A stretch of 40,140 nucleotides of DNA from Rhodopseudomonas sp. B29 (GCF_000333455.1 NZ_BADD01000058.1:1-40140), one strand, 5' to 3'; positions 25,110 through 35,625 are shown, counted from the first letter of the stretch. Translations and numbers: made by a program. The notes: generated by a model not told the origin, from the sequence alone.

Positions 25110-25226
25110 GGATATGTGCACTGCAGCGTGGTACGATGGTACATCGGCGCGGCGGTGGCTTCGGACCGCCAGGTATTGAGATCGCAGGGCTTTTTGCAAG
25201 CCTGCAAAGATTAAATGGGGTTCACA

Positions 25227-26435
25227 ATGGCCAATCCGTTCGCTCGTAAGATCGTTCTGGGCACCGGAATCGCGGTGATTGCCGCGGCCGTCGGTGGTGG
25301 TGCGCTGCTGCTCAACGATGCCCCGGGGGCAGCAGCGCAGGCACAGACTGCGGCGCCGCCGCCGGCGGTCACGGCTTCAGTGGCGACGGTGGAGCCGCGC
25401 GAGACCACGCCCTCGGAGGAGTTTTCGGGGCGCCTCGAGGCGGTGGATCGGGTCGAAATCCGTTCGCGCGTCGCCGGCGCCGTGCAGGAGATCCGCTTCC
25501 GTGAAGGCGCGCTGGTGAAGCAGGGCGACCTGCTGGTGGTGATCGACCCGTCGCTCTACGCCGCCGAAGTCGATCGCGCTCAGGCTCAGGTGGCCTCGGC
25601 GCGGGCGCGGCTGACGCTGACCAAGGCGGACTTTGACCGCGGCCAGCAATTGTCGACCTCGAGCATCACCCAGCGCGAGCTCGACACCCGCGTCAACGCT
25701 TATCGTGAAGCCGAAGCGGCGCTGAAGACGGCCGAAGCCGCGCTGAAGACCGCCGAGCTCAACCTCGGCTACACCGAGATCCGCGCGCCGGTGTCGGGCC
25801 GCATCGGCAAGGTCGAGATCACCGTCGGCAATCTGATTGCCGCCGGCCCCTCGTCGCCGCTGCTCACCACGCTGGTGTCGATCAATCCGATCTACGCCAG
25901 CTTCAATGCCGGCGAGCAGGTGGTGACGCGCGCGCTGAAGACGCTGGCGGACGAGAAGATGCCGGGCGCGATCGACCGCATTCCGGTGCAGATGACGTTG
26001 CTGTCGGACAGCAAGCCGGTGAAGGGCAAGATGCAGTTCATCGACAATCAGGTCGACCCTAGCTCCGGCACGGTGCGGGTGCGGGCGGTGTTCGACAATG
26101 CCGACGGGCGGCTGATGCCGGGCCAGTTCGCTCGGCTCACCATGGGCCAGCCCAAGCCGGAGCCGGCGCTGCTGGTCAGCGAGCGTGCGGTCGGCACCGA
26201 CCAGAACAAGAAGTTCGTCATGGTGGTCGATGCCAAGAACCAGGCCGAGTATCGCGAAGTGACGCTCGGCGCCTCGGTCGACGGACTCCGCGTCGTGTCT
26301 TCCGGCCTGCAGCCCGGCGAGCGCATCGTCGTCAACGGCCTGCAGCGGGTGCGACCGGGCGTGACCATCAAGCCCGAGATGGTGGCGATGGACGGTACCA
26401 GCGGCACCACCGGCAAGGCCGTGGCGCAGAACTAA
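25227..26435 (+). CDS. RND efflux periplasmic adaptor subunit (MexA/AcrA type)
   Basis: Membrane-fusion protein that links the inner-membrane RND pump to an outer-membrane channel. The N-terminus has a hydrophobic signal/anchor segment (IVLGTGIAVIAAAVGGGALLL) and no lipobox cysteine. Then follow the barrel-sandwich hybrid half (RVAGAVQEIRFREGALVKQGDLLVVID), a coiled-coil hairpin with Ala/Glu repeats (about residues 100-170), the second lipoyl half (YTEIRAPVSGRIGK) and the beta-barrel and membrane-proximal domains. Start ATG 25227 is preferred over ATG 25215 because GGGG lies 6 bp before it. It is first in the operon, followed after 130 bp by the pump. No outer-membrane factor gene is present. 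Confidence 0.93.
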   Translation: MANPFARKIVLGTGIAVIAAAVGGGALLLNDAPGAAAQAQTAAPPPAVTASVATVEPRETTPSEEFSGRLEAVDRVEIRSRVAGAVQEIRFREGALVKQGDLLVVIDPSLYAAEVDRAQAQVASARARLTLTKADFDRGQQLSTSSITQRELDTRVNAYREAEAALKTAEAALKTAELNLGYTEIRAPVSGRIGKVEITVGNLIAAGPSSPLLTTLVSINPIYASFNAGEQVVTRALKTLADEKMPGAIDRIPVQMTLLSDSKPVKGKMQFIDNQVDPSSGTVRVRAVFDNADGRLMPGQFARLTMGQPKPEPALLVSERAVGTDQNKKFVMVVDAKNQAEYREVTLGASVDGLRVVSSGLQPGERIVVNGLQRVRPGVTIKPEMVAMDGTSGTTGKAVAQN

Positions 26436-26437
26436 TC

Positions 26438-26472
26438 GCGTCCGCATCCCGCCTGCGGCGGGGTGCGGACGC
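26438..26472 (+). terminator. Strong hairpin between adaptor and pump genes
   Basis: A 16-bp stem with one G-T wobble and a three-base loop: arm 26438-26453 (GCGTCCGCATCCCGCC) pairs with 26457-26472. It starts 2 bp after the adaptor stop. No T run follows, so it probably stabilises mRNA ends or gives partial termination, setting the adaptor to pump ratio, rather than full termination. Confidence 0.5.
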
Positions 26473-26565
26473 TCCTCGGATTGAAATCGCTCAGCTCGCG
26501 GCCGCGCGTTCGGCCGCGCAGGAACAATTTGCGCCCGCAACGGGCGATCATGACGGATCACGGCC

Positions 26566-29500
26566 ATGAATTTCTCGAAGTTCTTCATCGATCGCCCGAT
26601 CTTCGCCGGCGTGTTGTCGGCGGTGATCTTTCTCGCCGGCCTTCTGTCGCTGCCGGTGCTGCCGATCAGTGAATATCCGGAAGTGTCGCCGCCCACCATC
26701 GTGGTGACGGCCAACTATCCTGGCGCCAATCCGAAGGTGATCGCCGAGACGGTGTCGACGCCGATCGAAGAGCAGATCAACGGCGTCGAGAACATGCTCT
26801 ACATGAGCAGCCAGGCGACGACCGACGGCCGGATGACGCTCAACGTCACGTTCCGGCTCGGTACGGACCCCGACAAGGCGCAGCAGCTGGTGCAGAACCG
26901 CGTGTCGCAGGCCGAGCCGCGGCTGCCGGCGGAAGTGCGCGCGCTCGGCGTCACCACCATCAAGAGCGCACCCGACCTCACGATGGTCGTGCATCTGATG
27001 TCGCCGAACGGCCGCTACGACATGACTTACCTGCGCAACTACGCGGTGCTCAACGTCAAGGACCGGCTGGCGCGCATCGAGGGCGTCGGCCAGGTCCAGC
27101 TGTTCGGCTCGGGTGATTACTCGATGCGGATCTGGCTCGATCCGCAGAAGATGGCCGAGCGCGGCCTGTCGCCCGACGACGTCGTGCGCGAGATCCGCGC
27201 GCAGAACGTCCAGGCGGCGGCCGGGCAGGTCGGCGGCTCGCCCAACGAGCCCGGGCTCGATCTGCAGCTCTCGATCAATGCCCAGGGCCGGCTGCAGACC
27301 GAGCAGGAATTCGGCGACATCATTGTCAAGAACGGCGCCAATGGCGACGTGGTGCGGCTGCGCGACGTCGCACGCATCGAACTCGGCGCCGCCGACTACG
27401 CACTGCGCTCGCTGCTCAACAACAAGTCCGCGGTCGCTGTGCCGATCTTCCAGGCGCCAGGCTCCAACGCGATCCAGATTTCCGACAACGTCCGCAAGAC
27501 GATGAAGGAGCTGAAGGAGAACATGCCGGACGGCGTCGACTACGACATCGTCTACGACCCGACGCAGTTCGTCCGCGCCTCGATCGAGGCCGTGATCCAC
27601 ACGCTGCTGGAAGCCATCGCGCTGGTGGTGCTGGTAGTGATCCTGTTCCTGCAGACCTGGCGGGCCTCGATCATTCCGCTGATCGCGGTGCCGGTGTCGG
27701 TGATCGGCACCTTCGCAGTGATGCACGTGTTCGGTTTTTCGATCAACGCGCTGACGCTGTTCGGTTTGGTGCTGGCGATCGGCATCGTGGTCGACGATGC
27801 CATCGTCGTGGTCGAGAACGTCGAACGCAACATCGAGCGCGGCCTCGCGCCGAAGGACGCCGCCTACCAGGCGATGCGCGAAGTCACCGGGCCGATCATC
27901 GCCATCGCGCTGGTGCTGGTCGCGGTGTTCGTGCCGCTGGCCTTCATCACCGGCCTCACCGGGCAGTTCTACAAGCAGTTCGCCCTGACGGTGGCGATCT
28001 CGACGGTGATCTCGGCCTTCAACTCGCTGACGCTGTCGCCGGCGCTGGCCGCGCTGCTGCTGCGCGGTCACGACGCGCCGAAGGACGCGTTGACGCGATT
28101 CATGGACCGCACGCTCGGCTGGTTCTTCGTCCGCTTCAACCGCTTCTTCACGCGTAGCTCGGCGGCCTATGGGGGCGGCGTCAAGCGCGTGATCTCGCGC
28201 CGAGCGATCGTCATGGGCGTGTACTTGGTGCTGGTCGGTGTCACTGGCTGGCTGTTCCACGCCGTGCCGGGCGGCTTCGTGCCGGGGCAGGACAAGCAAT
28301 ATCTGGTCGGCTTCGCGCAACTGCCGGACGGGGCCACGCTGGACCGCACCGAAGAAGTGATCCGCCGTATGGGCGACATCGCCCAGCAGGAGCCCGGCGT
28401 CGAGAACTCGATCCAGTTTCCCGGCCTGTCGATCAACGGCTTCACCAACTCGTCGAACTCGGGCATCGTCTTCATCGGCCTGAAGGACTTCGCCGACCGC
28501 AAGAGCCCGGCGCTGAGCGGCAATGCGATCGCGCTGTCGCTGAACAAGAAGTTCGCCGGCATCCAGGATGCGTTCATCGCCATGTTCCCCCCGCCGCCGG
28601 TCGCCGGCCTCGGCACCATCGGCGGCTTCAAGCTGCAGATCGAGGACCGCGCCGGCCTCGGCTACGAGGCGCTCAACGACGCCACCAAGGCGTTCGTTGC
28701 AAAGGCGTCCGCGCAGAAGGAACTGGCCGGGCTGTTCACCAGCTATCAGATCAACGTGCCGCAGCTCTACGCGGACGTTGATCGCACCAAGGCGCGCCAG
28801 CTCAACGTGCCGGTGACGTCGATCTTCGACACCATGCAGATCTATCTCGGTTCGCTCTACGTCAACGACTTCAACAAATTCGGCCGCACCTATTCGGTGC
28901 GCGTGCAGGCCGACGCCAAGTTCCGCGCCCGTGCCGACGATGTCGGCCAGCTCAAGGTGCGGTCGGATAGTAACGAGATGATCCCGCTGTCGACGTTGCT
29001 GCGCGTCAAGGAGAGCGCAGGGCCGGAGCGGGCGATGCGCTACAACGGCTTCCTCACCGCCGATGTCAGCGGCGGCGCGGCGCCCGGGTTCTCGACCGGG
29101 CAGGCGCAGGCCGCGGTCGAGCGCGTCGCCAAGGAGACGCTGCCCAAGGGCATCGGCTTCGAATGGACCGAACTGACTTATCAGGAGATCATCGCCGGCA
29201 ATTCGTCGCTGATCGTGTTCCCGGTGGCGCTGCTGTTGGTATTCCTGGTGCTGGCTGCGCAATACGAGAGCCTGACGCTGCCGCTGTCGATCATCATGAT
29301 CGTGCCGATGGGACTACTCGCGGCCATGTTCGGCGTCTGGATCAGCAAGGGCGACAACAACGTCTTCACCCAGATCGGCCTGATCGTACTGGTCGGACTG
29401 TCGGCGAAGAACGCCATCCTGATCGTCGAGTTCGCGCGCGAATTGGAGTTCGCCGGGCGCACGCCGATCCAGGCGGCGATCGAGGCCAGCCGGCTGCGGC

Positions 29501-29787
29501 TGCGGCCGATCCTGATGACCTCGATGGCGTTCATCATGGGCGTGGTGCCGCTGGTGACCTCGACCGGCGCCGGCTCGGAGATGCGCCACGCCATGGGCGT
29601 CGCGGTGTTCGCCGGCATGATCGGCGTCACCGCGTTCGGCATCTTCTTTACCCCGATGTTCTACGTGCTGCTGCGCGCGCTCGGCGGCAACCGGCCGCTG
29701 ACCCAGCATGGCGAGGGCACGGTGGTCGATGCGCCATTGGCGCCGGCACCGCACGGGGCCGAGCCGTCGTTGGCGTCGCACGACTAA
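26566..29787 (+). CDS. RND multidrug efflux permease (HAE1 family, AcrB/MexB-like)
   Basis: Inner-membrane proton-driven drug exporter, 1073 aa. Seen: the N-terminal MNFSKFFIDRPIFAGVLS helix, the porter-domain start LPVLPISEYPEVSPPTIVV, the first large periplasmic loop, the membrane helices 2-6 with the proton-relay pair D410-D411 (GIVVDDAIVVVENVERN), then the second half with a repeat of this topology and a conserved Lys helix (GLSAKNAILIVEFARE). It should work as a trimer with the adaptor and a TolC-like channel encoded elsewhere. Regulated by the divergent TetR protein, by inference. Substrates cannot be read from sequence. Confidence 0.96.
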   Translation: MNFSKFFIDRPIFAGVLSAVIFLAGLLSLPVLPISEYPEVSPPTIVVTANYPGANPKVIAETVSTPIEEQINGVENMLYMSSQATTDGRMTLNVTFRLGTDPDKAQQLVQNRVSQAEPRLPAEVRALGVTTIKSAPDLTMVVHLMSPNGRYDMTYLRNYAVLNVKDRLARIEGVGQVQLFGSGDYSMRIWLDPQKMAERGLSPDDVVREIRAQNVQAAAGQVGGSPNEPGLDLQLSINAQGRLQTEQEFGDIIVKNGANGDVVRLRDVARIELGAADYALRSLLNNKSAVAVPIFQAPGSNAIQISDNVRKTMKELKENMPDGVDYDIVYDPTQFVRASIEAVIHTLLEAIALVVLVVILFLQTWRASIIPLIAVPVSVIGTFAVMHVFGFSINALTLFGLVLAIGIVVDDAIVVVENVERNIERGLAPKDAAYQAMREVTGPIIAIALVLVAVFVPLAFITGLTGQFYKQFALTVAISTVISAFNSLTLSPALAALLLRGHDAPKDALTRFMDRTLGWFFVRFNRFFTRSSAAYGGGVKRVISRRAIVMGVYLVLVGVTGWLFHAVPGGFVPGQDKQYLVGFAQLPDGATLDRTEEVIRRMGDIAQQEPGVENSIQFPGLSINGFTNSSNSGIVFIGLKDFADRKSPALSGNAIALSLNKKFAGIQDAFIAMFPPPPVAGLGTIGGFKLQIEDRAGLGYEALNDATKAFVAKASAQKELAGLFTSYQINVPQLYADVDRTKARQLNVPVTSIFDTMQIYLGSLYVNDFNKFGRTYSVRVQADAKFRARADDVGQLKVRSDSNEMIPLSTLLRVKESAGPERAMRYNGFLTADVSGGAAPGFSTGQAQAAVERVAKETLPKGIGFEWTELTYQEIIAGNSSLIVFPVALLLVFLVLAAQYESLTLPLSIIMIVPMGLLAAMFGVWISKGDNNVFTQIGLIVLVGLSAKNAILIVEFARELEFAGRTPIQAAIEASRLRLRPILMTSMAFIMGVVPLVTSTGAGSEMRHAMGVAVFAGMIGVTAFGIFFTPMFYVLLRALGGNRPLTQHGEGTVVDAPLAPAPHGAEPSLASHD

Positions 29788-29828
29788 TTGCAGCGCGCCG
29801 CTGAGGATCAGTTGCCTGCGTCAATCTG

Positions 29829-29842
29829 GCGTGACGTCACGC
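29829..29842. promoter_or_regulatory. Perfect palindrome GCGTGACGTCACGC, possible operator
   Basis: A 14-bp uninterrupted palindrome 42 bp after the pump stop. A related half, GTGTGACGTCG, occurs about 30 bp downstream (29858-29869), so a regulator might bind two sites. No matching regulator is identified in the window. Confidence 0.3.
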
Positions 29843-29977
29843 TCGCGGTAGTGCGCGTGTGTGACGTCGATCATGCGACTTGGCGTCGCGGCCATACGGA
29901 CTCATCAGCCACCGGCTTCACTCGTTACCGCCGCTTCTCGGACGGGATGAATGAAGTCACGCCGCATGATGGTGTTA

Positions 29978-29991
29978 GTACGCTTGCGTAC
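29978..29991. promoter_or_regulatory. Perfect palindrome GTACGCTTGCGTAC-type dyad, possible operator
   Basis: GTACGC and GCGTAC with a TT centre, 157 bp before the binding-protein start codon. Symmetry and position fit a repressor site controlling the importer, but no -35/-10 pair is convincing nearby. Confidence 0.35.
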
Positions 29992-30148
29992 AGGGATTAG
30001 CCGAACGTAGCAATTGACCCTTTGCTTGCCGCTCCTCAAGACTTCGGGCTCGTCGCCGAAAGAGCGATTTGGCGTGACTGTGCCGGACGATGCCGTCGCT
30101 GCCAAAGAATAATAACGAGCCACCGAGGAACCCTCAGAGGAGAGACAT

Positions 30149-31501
30149 ATGGCCGACGCCAAATTTTCCATCGATCGCAGAACCGCACTCAAGACCGGAT
30201 TGGGCGGTGTTGCCGCCCTCGCAACGCCGACGTTTTTCATCCGCGATGCCTGGGCCGATGATTTCTGCAACATGCCCAAGGGCAAGGACGTCGTGTTCGG
30301 CTTCAACGTGCCGCAGTCGGGTCCCTATGCCGACGAAGGTGCCGACGAACTTCGCGCCTATCAGCTCGCCGTGAAGCACATCAACGGCGAGGGCGATGGC
30401 GGCATGCTCAAGACCATGAAGCCGCTGGCGCTGAAGGGCAACGGCGTGCTCGGCAAGAAGGTCACCTTCGTCTCCGGCGACACCCAGACCAAGGCCGACG
30501 CGGCGCGCGCTTCGGCCAAGCGCATGATCGAAAAGGACGGCGCGATCATGATCACCGGCTGCTCGTCGTCGGCGGTGGCCGTCGCGGTGCAGTCACTGTG
30601 CCAGGATGCCGGCGTGATCTACATGTGCGGCCTGTCGCACTCCAACGACACCACCGGCAAGGACAAGCGGGCCTACGGCTTCCGCCACTTCTTCAACGCC
30701 TACATGTCGGGCGTGGCGCTCGGCCCGGTGCTCGCCGAAGCCTACGGCAAGGATCGCGCCGCGTATCATCTGACTGCCGACTACACCTGGGGTTGGACCC
30801 AGGAAGAGTCCATGAAGAACGCCACCGAGAAGGAAGGCTGGAAGACCGTCAAGGCGGTCCGCACCCCGCTCGGCGCCGGCGACTTCTCGCAGTACATCAC
30901 CCCGGTGCTGAATTCCGGCGCCGATGTGCTGATCCTGAACCACTACGGCAAGGACATGATCAACTCCTTGACCCAGGCGGTACAGTTCGGCCTGCGCGAC
31001 AAGATGGCCAACGGCAAGAAGTTCGAGATCGTCGTGCCGCTGTTCTCCGAGCTGATGGCGCAGGGCGCCGGCGACGCGATCAAGGGCATCTACGGCACCG
31101 CCAATTGGGACTGGAAGCTGGAAGACGCGGCGACCAGCGCGTTCACCAAGTCGTTCGGCGCGGCCTATGGTGCTCCGCCGTCGCAGGCGGCGCAGACCTG
31201 CTACGTCCAGGCGATCCTTTACGCGGATGCCTGCCAGCGTGCCGGCTCGTTCAACCCGACCCAGGTGATCAAGGCGCTCGAAGGCTTCGAGTTCGACGGC
31301 ATGGGCAACGGCAAGACGTTGTACCGCGCCGCCGACCATCAGTGCTTCAAGGACGTGCTGGTGGTGCAGGGCAAGGACAAGCCGAAGGACAAATACGACC
31401 TGCTCGAGGTCAAGAAGATCGTCCCGGCCTCCCAGGTCACTTACGACCCCAGCATCTTCGGCGGCGACCTCGGCTCCAAGGACGCCAAGAAGTGCGGCTG
31501 A
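30149..31501 (+). CDS. ABC transporter substrate-binding protein, LIV/HAAT type
   Basis: Periplasmic Leu/Ile/Val-binding-protein-like receptor, 450 aa, longer than classical LivK (about 370). The N-terminus has a Tat-like signal: DRRTALKTGLGGVAALATPTFF with probable cleavage at AWA-DD near residues 37-39. Then follow the lobe pattern VVFGFNVPQSGPYADEG, ITGCSSSAVAVAVQ and LTADYTWGWTQEES. Relatives of this subgroup bind amides, urea, aromatic or aliphatic acids as well as branched-chain amino acids; the ligand is unknown. Start ATG 30149 has AGAGGAGAGA upstream. First gene of a five-gene transporter, separated from the permease genes by a 270-bp gap with a hairpin. Confidence 0.92.
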   Translation: MADAKFSIDRRTALKTGLGGVAALATPTFFIRDAWADDFCNMPKGKDVVFGFNVPQSGPYADEGADELRAYQLAVKHINGEGDGGMLKTMKPLALKGNGVLGKKVTFVSGDTQTKADAARASAKRMIEKDGAIMITGCSSSAVAVAVQSLCQDAGVIYMCGLSHSNDTTGKDKRAYGFRHFFNAYMSGVALGPVLAEAYGKDRAAYHLTADYTWGWTQEESMKNATEKEGWKTVKAVRTPLGAGDFSQYITPVLNSGADVLILNHYGKDMINSLTQAVQFGLRDKMANGKKFEIVVPLFSELMAQGAGDAIKGIYGTANWDWKLEDAATSAFTKSFGAAYGAPPSQAAQTCYVQAILYADACQRAGSFNPTQVIKALEGFEFDGMGNGKTLYRAADHQCFKDVLVVQGKDKPKDKYDLLEVKKIVPASQVTYDPSIFGGDLGSKDAKKCG

Positions 31502-31509
31502 TCTGAGCC

Positions 31510-31538
31510 GGGCGGACTCGCCGCCGGTGAGTCTGCCC
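31510..31538 (+). terminator. Hairpin after the binding-protein gene
   Basis: GGGCGGACTC (31510-31519) pairs with GAGTCTGCCC (31529-31538) over 10 bp with one wobble, 8 bp after the stop. No T run follows, so it is likely a partial terminator or RNA-stabilising end that lets the binding protein be made in excess of the permeases, as is usual in such operons. Confidence 0.5.
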
Positions 31539-31771
31539 CGCACCACGAACCAGCGGTCGGTCGCGCCGTCGGGCGCGGCCGGCCGTCGTGTCTGGCGGTC
31601 GCGGCCGTCACGGCGGCGTGACGTCGCCGCCGGCTTCGGTGAGATCCGGACCAACGGGCATCCGGACAAACGATTTTCAGATTTCGCGCCGCGCGGCGAT
31701 CGCGACGGCGAGCTTGTAGATGGGACACGCGGGCCGCGGTCTGTGCCGTGGACGGAGGAGATGGGCGAGGC

Positions 31772-32779
31772 ATGGACGCGATCATTCTGCAGATACTGAA
31801 TGGGCTCGACAAAGGCGGGGCGTATGCGCTGATCGCGCTCGGCCTGACGCTGGCCTTCGGCACGCTGGGCGTGGTGAACTTCGCCCACGGCGCGCTGTTC
31901 ATGCTCGGCGCGTTCTGCGCCGTCACCTTCAACCGGCTGCTGACGCTCGAAATCGTGCGCGTCGATCCGACGCGGCTGACGCCGTGGGGCTCGCCGATGG
32001 AGATCAAGACGCCCTACGTGCAGGCGATGCTCGGCGACTGGGGCAAGTTCCTGATCGACTATTCGGTGCCGGTCTCGATCCTGATCGCGATCCCGGTGAT
32101 GCTGGTGATCGGCATCTTCATCGAGCGCGGCCTGATCCGGTTCTTCTACAAGCGGCCGCACGCCGACCAGATCCTGGTCACTTTCGGCCTCGCCATCGTG
32201 CTGCAGGAGATCGTCAAGCAGATCTACGGCGCCAACCCGATCGCGCAATCGGCGCCTGCGATGTTCTCCGGCAGCCTGCAGATCACCGAGGCGATCGTGT
32301 ATCCGTATTGGCGGATCGTGTATCTCGGTTTTTCGCTGGTGGTGATTGCGGCGGTGTTCGCGTTCCTCCAGCTCACCACGTTCGGCATGGTGGTGCGCGC
32401 CGGCATGCAGGACCGCGAGACCGTCGGCCTGCTCGGCATCAACATCGAACGCCGCTTCACGATCGTGTTTGGGCTGGCCGCAGTGGTCGCCGGCGTGGCG
32501 GGGGTGATGTACACGCCGATCCTGCCGCCGGACTATCACATGGGCATGGACTTCCTGGTGCTGTCCTTCGTCGTCGTCGTGGTCGGCGGCATGGGCTCGC
32601 TGCCGGGGGCGGTGCTGGCCGGCTTCCTGCTCGGCATCCTGCAATCCTTCGCGTCGATGAACGAGGTCAAGGCGCTGGTCCCGGGCATCGACCAGATCAT
32701 CATCTATCTCGTCGCCGTCGGAATCCTGCTGGTACGCCCGCGCGGGTTGCTGGGGCGCAAGGGCGTGATGGAGAGCTGA
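31772..32779 (+). CDS. Branched-chain amino acid-type ABC transporter permease (LivH-like)
   Basis: Inner-membrane permease of the LIV/HAAT family, 335 aa from ATG 31772. Seen: the N-terminal [45 protein letters not shown] block that marks LivH, about eight to nine hydrophobic helices, the cytoplasmic loop with [21 protein letters not shown] that contacts the ATPases, and [21 protein letters not shown] near the end. ATG 31772 is preferred because GGAGGAG lies 11 bp before it and MDAIILQ matches family starts; an in-frame ATG 24 bp upstream exists. Its stop is 4 bp before livM. Confidence 0.93.
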   Translation: MDAIILQILNGLDKGGAYALIALGLTLAFGTLGVVNFAHGALFMLGAFCAVTFNRLLTLEIVRVDPTRLTPWGSPMEIKTPYVQAMLGDWGKFLIDYSVPVSILIAIPVMLVIGIFIERGLIRFFYKRPHADQILVTFGLAIVLQEIVKQIYGANPIAQSAPAMFSGSLQITEAIVYPYWRIVYLGFSLVVIAAVFAFLQLTTFGMVVRAGMQDRETVGLLGINIERRFTIVFGLAAVVAGVAGVMYTPILPPDYHMGMDFLVLSFVVVVVGGMGSLPGAVLAGFLLGILQSFASMNEVKALVPGIDQIIIYLVAVGILLVRPRGLLGRKGVMES

Positions 32780-32783
32780 TCAG

Positions 32784-34004
32784 ATGAAGCACACCTCCAA
32801 ACTCGCCGACATCGCGCTGCTGATCGGCTTCGCCATCGTGGTGGCACTGGGGCCGGTCATCTTCACGCCGATCGGCGCCGGCTACCCCGATCTGCTCGAA
32901 AAGTTCGCGATCTACGGCATCTTCGCGATCGGCTTCAACATCCTGTTCGGGCTCACCGGCTATCTGTCGTTCGGCCACGCGGCATTTCTCGGCGTCGGCT
33001 CCTACGCGGCGGTGTGGTCGTTCAAGCTGTTCTCGATGGACCTGCTGCCGGCGGTGGTGCTGGCGATGGTCCTCGCCGGGCTGCTCGCAGCCGCGATCGG
33101 CTTCGTCAGCCTGCGGCGCTCCGGCATCTACTTCTCGATCCTGACGCTGGCCTTCGCGCAGATGTGCTACAACATGGCGTATTCGGTGCTGACGCCGATC
33201 ACCAACGGCGAGACCGGGCTGCGCATCTTGCGCGACGATCCGCGCGTGCTCGACGCCGCGATCGGCTATCACTCCTCGACTCCCTCGCTGTTCGGCATGG
33301 CGATCAGCGGCTGGACCGGGTTCTACATCTGCGGCGCGGTGCTGGTCGTAGCGTTCGGTCTGTCGATCGCGATCTTCCGCTCGCCGTTCGGCATGACGCT
33401 GCGGGCCATCAAGTCGAACCAGAACCGGATGGGCTACACCGGCTATCACACCCGGCCGTACCTGCTCTCGGCCTTCGTGATCTCCGGCATGTTCGCCGGA
33501 CTCGCCGGCGCGCTACTCGCCGCCACCGATCCGCTGGCCGGCGCCGAGCGGATGCAATGGACGGCCTCCGGCGAGGTGGTGCTGATGACCATTCTGGGCG
33601 GCGCCGGCACGCTGCTCGGGCCGGTGCTCGGCACCGGCATCATCAAGTACTTCGAGAACATCTTCTCGGCCTATAACGACGCCCAGCTCGCCTCGATCTT
33701 CTCGTTCCTGCCCGACACCGTGCGCGTCTATGCCGTGAAGACGGTCGGCCTGTTCGTCGGCGAGGGCTGGCAGCTCACCCTCGGGCTGCTGTTCATGGCC
33801 GTGGTGATCTTCCTGCCCGGCGGCGTGATGGAGGGCATCAACCGGCTGATCGGCCTGAAGCACACGCCGAAGGTCAAGTCGCTCGGCGACTCGCCGCAGC
33901 GCGATGGCCTCGGCGAGAGCGTGATCGAGGAGATGCCGCCGAGCTACGGCGCGGCCCAGGCGGAGCAGAAATCCGCGGAGAAGAAGAGGGCCGTTACGCC
34001 ATGA
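32784..34004 (+). CDS. Branched-chain amino acid-type ABC transporter permease (LivM-like)
   Basis: Second permease subunit, 406 aa. Seen: [36 protein letters not shown], the LivM signature, then about ten hydrophobic segments, the ATPase-contact loop [24 protein letters not shown], and [21 protein letters not shown] hydrophilic C-terminal tail of about 60 residues (from [13 protein letters not shown], rich in Glu and Lys) extends beyond the last helix. The stop overlaps the livG start (ATGA). Confidence 0.94.
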   Translation: MKHTSKLADIALLIGFAIVVALGPVIFTPIGAGYPDLLEKFAIYGIFAIGFNILFGLTGYLSFGHAAFLGVGSYAAVWSFKLFSMDLLPAVVLAMVLAGLLAAAIGFVSLRRSGIYFSILTLAFAQMCYNMAYSVLTPITNGETGLRILRDDPRVLDAAIGYHSSTPSLFGMAISGWTGFYICGAVLVVAFGLSIAIFRSPFGMTLRAIKSNQNRMGYTGYHTRPYLLSAFVISGMFAGLAGALLAATDPLAGAERMQWTASGEVVLMTILGGAGTLLGPVLGTGIIKYFENIFSAYNDAQLASIFSFLPDTVRVYAVKTVGLFVGEGWQLTLGLLFMAVVIFLPGGVMEGINRLIGLKHTPKVKSLGDSPQRDGLGESVIEEMPPSYGAAQAEQKSAEKKRAVTP

Positions 34005-34779
34005 CCGCGATAGCAACCTCGAACAACGACATCGTCCTGCACATCGACCACGTCCACAAGACATTCGCGGGACTGCACGCGCTGGCCGACGTGAATCTCG
34101 ACATTCGCGAGGGCGAGACCCACGCCATCATCGGCCCGAACGGCGCCGGCAAGTCGACGCTGCTCAACGTCTGCGTCGGTGTGCTGCCGCCGACGCGGGG
34201 CAAGGTGATGTTCCACGGCACCGAGCTGACCGGTCTGCCGCCTTACGAGATCAACCAGCTCGGCGTCGCGCGGGTGTTTCAGACCCCGGAGATCTTCGGC
34301 GATCTCACCGTGCTGGAAAACGTCATGATGGCGATGCTGTCGCATCAGGACGGTGCGTTCCGGCTCAAGCTGGTGTCGCGGTTCGACGAGCAGGGCGAGA
34401 TCGGCCAGCGTGCGATCGCCGCACTACGCGACCGCGGGCTCGGCGAGCATCTCTATCATCTGGCCGGCGCGCTGTCGCGCGGCGACAAGCGGCGGCTCGA
34501 GTTGGTGATGGGGCTGGTGCAGAAGCCGAAGCTGTTACTGCTCGACGAGCCGACCGCCGGCATGGCGCGCGCCGACACCAATGCGACGATCGACATCCTG
34601 CGGCAGATCAAAGAGTCGGGGATGACGATCGTCATCATCGAGCATGACATGCATGTGGTGTTCTCGCTCGCCGACCGGATCACGGTGCTGGCCGGCGGCC
34701 GCGTCATCGCCCAAGGCGTGCCGGACGAGATCAAAGGCAACCCCAAGGTGATCGAAGCCTATCTCGGCGAGGAGCAAGT

Positions 34780-34783
<4 letters not shown>
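34001..34783 (+). CDS. ABC transporter ATP-binding protein (LivG-like)
   Basis: Cytoplasmic ATPase subunit, 260 aa. Seen: Walker [10 protein letters not shown], the Q loop in [11 protein letters not shown], Walker [12 protein letters not shown], and the H loop in [10 protein letters not shown]. The signature motif reads [10 protein letters not shown] instead of the usual LSYGQQRRLE-type sequence of LivG proteins, an unusual substitution of the Q/Y positions. Overlaps livM and livF by 4 bases each. Confidence 0.94.
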
Positions 34784-35529
<746 letters not shown>

Positions 35530-35558
35530 GGGGCGCGATCGGTTTTCGTCCTGGGGGG

Positions 35559-35605
35559 CCGTCATCCTGAGGTGCTCGCCCGCAGGGCGAGCCTCGAAGG
35601 ATGAC
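35559..35605. repeat. Left 47-bp inverted repeat of the GIY-YIG cassette
   Basis: Starts CCGTCATCCTGAGGTGC and ends GAGCCTCGAAGGATGAC, with GCTCGCCC-GCA-GGGCGAGC as inner hairpin. Exact reverse complement of 35936-35982. It lies 20 bp after the nuclease stop on the minus strand, so it would form a hairpin at the 3' end of both the nuclease and the livF transcripts. Confidence 0.93.
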
Positions 35606-35625
35606 TTCTACGCACACCAAGCAAG

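Larger units (their letters stand above)
29788..30148. other. Intergenic region before the ABC importer operon
   Basis: About 360 bp without a supported gene. An open frame of 70 codons starts right after the pump stop but has no recognisable features. The region holds two perfect 14-bp palindromes (29829 and 29978) and a ribosome site AGAGGAGAGA ahead of the binding-protein start. Confidence 0.5.

Noticed and set aside
26548..29262. 904-codon open frame opposite the RND pump
   Set aside because: Same shadow effect; composition is dominated by Arg, His, Asp and Gln and the plus strand is a clear RND permease.
29788..30000. 70-codon open frame after the RND pump
   Set aside because: No ribosome site, no recognisable motif, and it covers two palindromes that look regulatory.
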